NCBI RefSeq assembly: GCF_016522065.1
Contig: NZ_JAEHFV010000001.1
Coordinates: 434,001-498,000 of the forward strand
Length of the DNA stretch: 64,000 bases
Source: Flavobacterium agrisoli
GTDB lineage: Bacteria; Bacteroidota; Bacteroidia; Flavobacteriales; Flavobacteriaceae
Direction: 5' to 3'
Translations under genes and position numbers: made by a program
Notes under the pieces: model-generated
Told to the model about the DNA's origin: nothing
Seen by the model: the letters and a program-made list of their open reading frames with translations, nothing else
Database searches by the model: none
Shown: positions 58,604 through 64,000 of the stretch, one piece after another
How the letters are laid out: each line of letters begins with the position of its first letter
Numbering within the stretch: the stretch's first letter is position 1

Positions 58604-59245
58604 TTAATTTTTATCTTCTAATAAAGGAACAAATCGAAACTCACCAAACTCATGTTTTTCAAATTGGGTTTCGTTTTTACGAATTAAAAGTGTCATTATT
58701 TGTACATTTTCGCCTAACGGAATTACCAATCTACCCCCAATTTTTAACTGAGCCATTAAAGGTTTTGGAATAAAAGGAGCTCCCGCAGTAACGATAATAC
58801 TATCAAAAGGAGCGTGTAAGGGTAAACCTTTGTAACCATCTCCAAAAGACAAATGTTTGGGTCTAATTCCTAATTTAGGAAACAAAGCATTGGTTTTTTT
58901 AAATAGCTCATTTTGTCTTTCAACAGTGTAAACTTTGGCACCCAATTTATACAAAACAGCCGTTTGATAGCCCGATCCTGTTCCGATTTCGAGAATTTTA
59001 TCGTCTTTTTTAACTTGTAATAATTGCGATTGAAAGGCCACTGTATAAGGCTGCGAAATAGTTTGACCCGCACCTATAGGAAAAGCCTTATCTTGGTAAG
59101 CATAATCTTCAAAACTAGAATCTAAAAAAAGATGTCTTGGAATTTTTTGAATGGCCTCCAAAACCGATTTATCCGAAATCCCTTTTTGTTGCAAAATGCT
59201 TACTAATTGATTTCTAAGTCCTTGATGTTTGGCAGTGTCTTTCAA
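58604..59245 (-). CDS. pcm: Protein-L-isoaspartate O-methyltransferase
   Basis: Repairs isoaspartyl residues with SAM. 213 aa from a TTG at 59245, where the family N-terminus begins (KDTAKHQGLRNQLV); a longer TTG start at 59311 adds 22 residues not seen in relatives. Motifs: FEDYAYQDKAFPIGAGQTIS (about 46-65), SAM-binding LEIGTGSGYQT (near 84-94), and VTAGAPFIPKPL. Its 3' end is 2 bp from the XRE/Fic gene stop. Confidence 0.93.
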   Translation of the reverse strand: MKDTAKHQGLRNQLVSILQQKGISDKSVLEAIQKIPRHLFLDSSFEDYAYQDKAFPIGAGQTISQPYTVAFQSQLLQVKKDDKILEIGTGSGYQTAVLYKLGAKVYTVERQNELFKKTNALFPKLGIRPKHLSFGDGYKGLPLHAPFDSIIVTAGAPFIPKPLMAQLKIGGRLVIPLGENVQIMTLLIRKNETQFEKHEFGEFRFVPLLEDKN

Positions 59246-59343
59246 TGTTTGGTGTTTAATTTTTGGTAAAAATAACTGTAAAAAATCCAAAAAGCAATAT
59301 CCAAAATCCAAATCAATTATTCAGGATTTTAAATTGAAATTGC

Positions 59344-59351
59344 TATTTTTG
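59344..59351 (+). promoter_or_regulatory. -7 box of the Gfo/Idh gene
   Basis: TATTTTTG, 16 nt before the ATG at 59368. Confidence 0.5.
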
Positions 59352-59367
59352 TTAAAAATACATTATC

Positions 59368-60333
59368 ATGCTTAAAGTAGGAGTTTTAGGTGCAGGTCAT
59401 CTTGGAAAAATTCATTTGCGTTTATTACAACAATCTGAAAAATATGAATTAGTTGGATTTTATGACGAAAATCAAGAATATGCTGATAAAATTGAAAAAG
59501 AATTCGGATACAAAAAATTCAATACAATTGCCAAATTAATACATGCTGTTGATGTGATTGATATTGTAACTCCTACCCTTTCGCATTATAAATGTGCTAA
59601 AGTAGCCATCAAATCGGGTAAACATATTTTTATTGAAAAACCCATTTCAAATACTGTTGAAGAAGCAGAAGAAATAATAGCTTTAGCCAAAGAATACAAC
59701 GTAAAAGGACAAGTAGGTCATGTAGAGCGTTTCAATCCAGCGTTCATTGCTACAAAAAACATGGTCAAAAACCCAATGTTTATTGAAACACACCGTTTGG
59801 CCGAATTTAATCCAAGAGGAACCGATGTTCCGGTAGTATTAGATTTAATGATACATGATATCGATGCTATTTTAAGCGTAATTAAATCAAAAGTAAAAAA
59901 AATCAATGCTAGTGGAGTTTCGGTTATTAGCGAAACACCTGATATTGCCAACGCCAGAATTGAATTTGAAAACGGCTGCGTAGCCAACTTAACTGCTAGC
60001 CGAATTTCGATGAAAAATATGCGGAAAACCCGTTTTTTTCAAAAAGACGCTTATATATCGGTTGATTTTTTAGAAAAAAAATGCGAAGTAGTTCGTATGA
60101 AAGATGCGCCCGAAAATCCTGGTGATTTTGATATGATTCTACAAAATGCTGAAGGAGTAAAAAAACAAATTTATTTTACCAATCCCGAAGTTTCTCAAAA
60201 TAATGCCATTTTAGATGAATTAGAATCATTTGCCGAAGCAATACAAAACAATACTACTCCAATTGTAACATTGGAACAAGCAACCGAAGCCTTGCGTGTT
60301 GCCTACCAAATTATCGATTGTTTCGAGAAATAA
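59368..60333 (+). CDS. Gfo/Idh/MocA family oxidoreductase
   Basis: 321-aa NAD(P)-dependent oxidoreductase. Rossmann motif VGVLGAGHLGKIHLRLL (3-19), the EKPIS active-site loop near 91-95, and GHVERFNPAF (about 117-126). The substrate is not predictable; sugars or sugar-derived alcohols are usual. First of a plus-strand run with the 3-hydroxyacyl-CoA dehydrogenase, YggS and exonuclease genes; gaps are 12-78 bp. Confidence 0.88.
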   Translation: MLKVGVLGAGHLGKIHLRLLQQSEKYELVGFYDENQEYADKIEKEFGYKKFNTIAKLIHAVDVIDIVTPTLSHYKCAKVAIKSGKHIFIEKPISNTVEEAEEIIALAKEYNVKGQVGHVERFNPAFIATKNMVKNPMFIETHRLAEFNPRGTDVPVVLDLMIHDIDAILSVIKSKVKKINASGVSVISETPDIANARIEFENGCVANLTASRISMKNMRKTRFFQKDAYISVDFLEKKCEVVRMKDAPENPGDFDMILQNAEGVKKQIYFTNPEVSQNNAILDELESFAEAIQNNTTPIVTLEQATEALRVAYQIIDCFEK

Positions 60334-60411
60334 CTTTTAATAAAATATAATTATCTTTAAGGTTTAAAGTGTTTTTGTACATTTTTAAACCTTAATTTTT
60401 TAAAAAATAAA

Positions 60412-61305
60412 ATGAAAACAATTGCAGTTATTGGTGCAGGAACGATGGGAAACGGAATTGCACATACTTTTGCGCAGCACGGATTTACCGTCAAACTGAT
60501 TGATATTTCTGAAAAATCAATAGATAAAGGTATGAATACTATTGCGGCCAATTTGGATCGAATGATAAAAAAAGGCAGCATTACAGAGCAAGACAAAATC
60601 AAAACTATAACGAATATTATATGTTACACCGATTTGGAAGATGGTGCCGTAGGAGCAGATTTTGTAATTGAAGCCGCTACAGAAAATACCGAACTTAAAC
60701 TCAATCTTTTTAAAAAACTCAATCATATTTGTTCGCATAATATTATTTTGGCTACCAACACTTCCTCTATTTCCATTACACAAATAGCGTCGGTTGTATC
60801 GCATCCGGAGCGGGTTATTGGAATGCATTTTATGAATCCGGTGCCTATTATGCCTTTGGTTGAAGTTATTCGGGGTTATTCGACTAGTGATGAAGTCATC
60901 AAAATTGTGATGGAATTAGCACATAAACTCGGAAAATCGCCAGTAAAAGTACACGATTATCCTGGTTTTGTGGCCAATCGTATTTTGATGCCCATGTTAA
61001 ACGAAGCCATAGAAACCTTGCATCACAATGTGGCTGGAGTTATTGAAATTGACTCGGTGATGAAACTCGGAATGGGACATCCGATGGGACCTTTGCAATT
61101 AGCCGATTTTATTGGTTTAGATGTTTGTTTGGCTATTTTAAATGTACTTTACGAAGGATTTAAAAATCCAAAATACGCACCCTGCCCTTTATTAGTCAAT
61201 ATGGTAAGAGCCGGAAAACTCGGTGTAAAATCGGGCGAAGGTTTTTATGATTATACGAAAAATAAAAAAGCCGAAGTTATCTCCAATCAATTTTTAAAAA
61301 ATTAA
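60412..61305 (+). CDS. 3-hydroxybutyryl-CoA (3-hydroxyacyl-CoA) dehydrogenase
   Basis: 297 aa. N-terminal NAD motif IAVIGAGTMGNGIAHTFAQH (3-22), LATNTSSISITQIAS, HPERVIGMHFMNPVP (catalytic His), and the signature DYPGFVANRILMPMLNEAI (about 182-200). Oxidises 3-hydroxyacyl-CoA in fatty acid or butyrate-type metabolism. No thiolase or hydratase gene lies nearby. YggS starts 12 bp after it. Confidence 0.92.
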   Translation: MKTIAVIGAGTMGNGIAHTFAQHGFTVKLIDISEKSIDKGMNTIAANLDRMIKKGSITEQDKIKTITNIICYTDLEDGAVGADFVIEAATENTELKLNLFKKLNHICSHNIILATNTSSISITQIASVVSHPERVIGMHFMNPVPIMPLVEVIRGYSTSDEVIKIVMELAHKLGKSPVKVHDYPGFVANRILMPMLNEAIETLHHNVAGVIEIDSVMKLGMGHPMGPLQLADFIGLDVCLAILNVLYEGFKNPKYAPCPLLVNMVRAGKLGVKSGEGFYDYTKNKKAEVISNQFLKN

Positions 61306-61317
61306 AAAATCCATTAC

Positions 61318-61980
61318 ATGTCCATTGCATCCAATTTACAGTCTATACAAAATGAATTACCCGAAAATGTTACGCTTGTAGCAGTTTCTAAAACAAAACC
61401 CGTTACCGATTTAATGCAGGCATACGAAGCAGGTCAACGCATTTTTGGAGAAAATAAAATTCAAGAAATGACTGAAAAATACGAGCAAATGCCTAAAGAT
61501 ATTCAGTGGCACATGATTGGTCACGTGCAAACGAATAAAGTAAAATTTATGGCGCCGTTTGTGAGTTTAATTCACGGTGTTGATAGTTTAAAATTATTAC
61601 AGGAAATCAACAAACAAGCTTCTAAAAACAATCGAACTATCGATTGCTTACTTCAAATCCATATTGCAGAAGAAGATACCAAATTTGGTTTGGATGATGC
61701 CGAATTACAAGATTTATTACATTCGGATGAGTTAAAAAAATTACAAAACATTCAAATAAAAGGTTTAATGGGAATGGCAACATTTACTGAAAATAAGCTT
61801 CAAATTGAAAAAGAATTCGGATATTTAAAGAAACTTTTTGATCGTTATAAAAATACTGATTTAGAAAATTGTAAAATGAACACCCTCTCTATGGGAATGT
61901 CGGGCGATTATCAATTAGCCATATCCTGCGGAAGTAACATGGTACGAATTGGAAGTAGTATTTTTGGAGGAAGGGTTTAA
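61318..61980 (+). CDS. YggS family PLP homeostasis protein
   Basis: 220-aa PLP-binding TIM-barrel without known catalysis, involved in vitamin B6 balance. PLP Lys is K25 in VAVSKTKP. Other motifs: FGENKIQEMTEKYE (about 43-56), WHMIGHVQTNKVK and the C-terminal LSMGMSGDYQLAISCGSNMVRIG. Usual length. Confidence 0.94.
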   Translation: MSIASNLQSIQNELPENVTLVAVSKTKPVTDLMQAYEAGQRIFGENKIQEMTEKYEQMPKDIQWHMIGHVQTNKVKFMAPFVSLIHGVDSLKLLQEINKQASKNNRTIDCLLQIHIAEEDTKFGLDDAELQDLLHSDELKKLQNIQIKGLMGMATFTENKLQIEKEFGYLKKLFDRYKNTDLENCKMNTLSMGMSGDYQLAISCGSNMVRIGSSIFGGRV

Positions 61981-62049
61981 TTTTCTTAAATTTATTATTT
62001 TCGTTAAAACATTAAAAAACATACATTAAAACCATACTCACACCACAAT

Positions 62050-63411
62050 TTGTACGCAATACTCGACATAGAAACTACTGGAGGCCAATACAATGAAGAA
62101 GGAATTACCGAAATTGCCATTTACAAATTTGATGGTTTAGAGGTTGTAGATCAATTCATTAGCTTAGTAAATCCCGAAATTCCGATTCAGCCTTTTGTAG
62201 CTAAACTAACCGGAATTAACAACGCCATGTTGCGTTCGGCTCCTAAGTTTTTTGAAGTAGCCAAACGCATTATCGAAATAACTTCGGATAGCATTATTGT
62301 GGCACATAATACTTCTTTTGATTACCGTATTTTACGCACCGAATTTAATCGGTTGGGCTATCAATTTGAAGCTAAAACCTTGTGTACGGTTGAGTTGGCA
62401 AAAAAATTAATTCCCGAACAACCTTCTTATAGTTTAGGAAAATTAGTCCGCTCTCTCGGTATCCCAATGGCCGATAGACATCGCGCAAGTGGAGATGCTA
62501 TGGCAACTGTAAAATTGTTCAAGTTGTTACTTGAAAAAGACGTTGAAAAAACCATTATAAAAGACTTTATTAAGATTGAAGTCGCAAAAGGAATCACACC
62601 TAAACTGCTTGATTTATTAAACGATTTACCTGCTAAAACGGGCGTTTATTACATTCACAATAAAGATGGAAATATCATTTATATTGGCAAAAGTCGGAAC
62701 ATCAAAAAAAGGGTAAACCAACATTTTACCGGCATTACCAATAAAAGTAAACGCATTCAAAACGACGTGTTTACTATTTCTTTTGAAGAAACCGGAAGCG
62801 AACTAATTGCACTTTTAAAAGAAAGTCAGGAAATAAAGGTTAATAAACCTATTTTAAATCGGTCGCAACGCAAAAATATTTTTATATACGCCCTCTATCT
62901 CGAAAAAGATAAAGACAATTATCTGAATTTAAGAATACAAAAAACAGATGGTAGAAAGCGCGAAATTACCTCGTTTTCGACCTTACAAGAAGGCAAAAAT
63001 TTTCTTTTTAAAATTACCGAAAGATACCACCTTTGCCAAAAATTAAATGGATTGTACGAAACTAAAAAAGAATGCTTTCAATATAAAATAAAAGAATGTG
63101 ATGGTGCTTGTTTGGGCTTGGTTGCACCCGAAATTTACAATGCTCGAGTACAAGAATTTATTACCGATTATTCGTTTGAGCATGCCAATATGATTTTATT
63201 AGATAAAGGACGAACTATTAATGAAAGAAGTGCCGTTTTGATTGAAAATGGCGTATATAAAGGTTATGCATTTTATGATTTGAATTATCAAATTACGAAT
63301 CCCGAAATTCTAAAAAACATCCTAATTCCGATGGAGAATAATCGTGATGTACGAAGTATTATTCAAAATTATATTCGAAAAAGCAAAACATTAAAAATCA
63401 TTAACTTTTAA
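62050..63411 (+). CDS. DEDDh exonuclease fused to GIY-YIG (UvrC/Cho-like) nuclease
   Basis: 453 aa from a TTG start (no upstream in-frame ATG). Residues 1-165 are a DnaQ-type 3'-5' exonuclease: DIETTG (D6, E8), HNTSFDYRI (Asp) and HRASGDA (His, Asp). Residues about 195-280 are a GIY-YIG nuclease (TGVYYIHNKDGNIIYIGKSR) as in UvrC N-terminal half and Cho. The C-terminal part resembles the UvrC Cys-rich region (ECFQYKIKECDGACLG). The UvrC RNase-H half is missing. Likely a repair nuclease. Confidence 0.9.
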   Translation: MYAILDIETTGGQYNEEGITEIAIYKFDGLEVVDQFISLVNPEIPIQPFVAKLTGINNAMLRSAPKFFEVAKRIIEITSDSIIVAHNTSFDYRILRTEFNRLGYQFEAKTLCTVELAKKLIPEQPSYSLGKLVRSLGIPMADRHRASGDAMATVKLFKLLLEKDVEKTIIKDFIKIEVAKGITPKLLDLLNDLPAKTGVYYIHNKDGNIIYIGKSRNIKKRVNQHFTGITNKSKRIQNDVFTISFEETGSELIALLKESQEIKVNKPILNRSQRKNIFIYALYLEKDKDNYLNLRIQKTDGRKREITSFSTLQEGKNFLFKITERYHLCQKLNGLYETKKECFQYKIKECDGACLGLVAPEIYNARVQEFITDYSFEHANMILLDKGRTINERSAVLIENGVYKGYAFYDLNYQITNPEILKNILIPMENNRDVRSIIQNYIRKSKTLKIINF

Positions 63412-63435
63412 AATAACAGTTTAAAACCATTTTAA

Positions 63436-64000
63436 ATGAATAAACCGTTATCTTCATTTGACCAATTTAGAAATAAAATTTACAAAATAATCTACAAAAG
63501 CGATACCGTTAGTGGACGATTGTTTGATTTGATTTTGTTAGGTGTTATCCTTTTTAGTGTTATTTTGATAATGTTAGAAACCGTTCAAGGTTTTAATCAA
63601 AAATACCACGAGCAATTAATTGTTTTTGAATGGATTGTCACCGTTTTATTTACAATTGAGTATTTATTACGTATTATTTGCATCAATAAACCGTTTCGAT
63701 ACATCTTTAATTTTTATGGCATAATCGACTTACTCGCTATTTTACCGATGTATTTGTCTCGGATATTTCCTGGAACGAATGTTTTTGTCATCGTGCGGGC
63801 TTTGCGTTTGCTACGATTATTCAAAATTCTCCATATACCACAAATAAACAGTCAGTATTTACAATTAATAAATGCCCTAAAAGCCAGTAAAGGAAAAATA
63901 ATTGTATTTATATATTTTGTTTTAGTTTGCACCATCATTATTGGAAGTTTGATGTATTTGATAGAAGGCAAAGAAGGTGGATTTACAAGCATACCAGTGA
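63436..64000 (+). CDS. Voltage-gated ion channel family protein, N-terminal part (runs off the right edge)
   Basis: The first 188 codons are present. Four or five transmembrane helices are visible (LFDLILLGVILFSVILIM, then IVTVLFTIEYLLRII, then a segment with GIIDLLAILPMYLS). The S4-like voltage sensor is VRALRLLRLFKILHIP (about 115-130). Another helix (IIVFIYFVLVCTIIIGSLMY) follows before the window ends at the start of the pore region. The fold is that of a potassium-type channel; selectivity cannot be read because the filter is not in the window. Confidence 0.85.
   Translation, partial: MNKPLSSFDQFRNKIYKIIYKSDTVSGRLFDLILLGVILFSVILIMLETVQGFNQKYHEQLIVFEWIVTVLFTIEYLLRIICINKPFRYIFNFYGIIDLLAILPMYLSRIFPGTNVFVIVRALRLLRLFKILHIPQINSQYLQLINALKASKGKIIVFIYFVLVCTIIIGSLMYLIEGKEGGFTSIPV

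Noticed and set aside
1..64000. tRNA, rRNA, prophage, transposase or CRISPR
   Set aside because: I looked for cloverleaf arms, transposase motifs, integrases and spaced direct repeats and saw none; a computational scan would be more sensitive for tRNA and small RNA.

Overview
The window looks like a chromosomal segment of a low-GC member of the Flavobacteriaceae (Flavobacterium-like). The reasons are: AT-rich DNA; Bacteroidetes-type promoters with a TAnnTTTG -7 box; almost no Shine-Dalgarno sequences; several TTG starts; an N-acyl-ornithine carbamoyltransferase in the arginine pathway; and typical flavobacterial families (OmpA with a calcium-repeat linker, DUF4369-TlpA lipoprotein, VF530, YchJ, DUF3575). 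I saw no rRNA, tRNA, CRISPR array, prophage or insertion sequence.

Layout. 1-5117: minus-strand glycogen operon glgA-glgC-glgB followed by a GH31 alpha-glucosidase cut by the window edge. 5436-7262: msrB, an endonuclease III-like gene and a convergent META-domain lipoprotein. 7513-26830: a nitrate assimilation island, made of nirB-nirD, DUF4202, a NarX/NarL-like two-component system, a NarK-type transporter, a nitrate reductase fused to its own NAD(P)H-dependent flavoprotein, a rubredoxin fusion protein, and the opposing molybdenum-cofactor operon moeA-mobA-cobA-moaD-moeB-moaE-moaCB-moaA. 27121-32917: OmpA, then an operon with an unlisted 59-codon ORF, arginine decarboxylase, a deoxyhypusine-synthase-like protein and an acidic-tailed protein, then aroB. 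33012-39065: proline dehydrogenase, a MoxR-type ATPase plus VWA pair, YchJ, small proteins and a J-KTSC protein. 39310-40479: a DUF4369-thioredoxin lipoprotein split by an in-frame TGA. 40585-51087: a ten-gene arginine/proline operon. 51537-end: M1 peptidase, aldose epimerase, an acetyltransferase with a stop at codon 2, DUF3575, VF530, smpB, a lipoprotein, an XRE plus degenerate Fic protein, pcm, Gfo/Idh oxidoreductase, 3-hydroxyacyl-CoA dehydrogenase, YggS, an exonuclease-GIY-YIG fusion and a partial ion channel.

How the parts work together. NarK brings in nitrate. The Mo-bisMGD fusion enzyme reduces it to nitrite, and NirBD (sirohaem, FAD, Rieske) reduces nitrite to ammonium. The Moco operon supplies the molybdenum cofactor, and its cobA supplies the sirohaem precursor. 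The strongest regulatory signal in the window is a near-palindrome TAAGTA-N4-TAC(G/T)TA whose right half merges into the -7 box (TAC[GT]TA-nn-TTTG). It occurs at the nirB, narK and moeA promoters, and in a variant form (N5 spacer, left half TACGTA) at the nitrate reductase promoter. These four promoters lack an obvious -33 TTTG, which suggests one shared regulator; the NarL-like protein encoded here is a candidate.

Other points worth attention: a sirohaem-free SiR-fold plus rubredoxin protein, a possible leaderless small ORF ahead of speA, a deoxyhypusine synthase relative without its catalytic lysine, a Fic-like protein that lost both its catalytic and inhibitory residues, and a long structured leader before the arginine operon.
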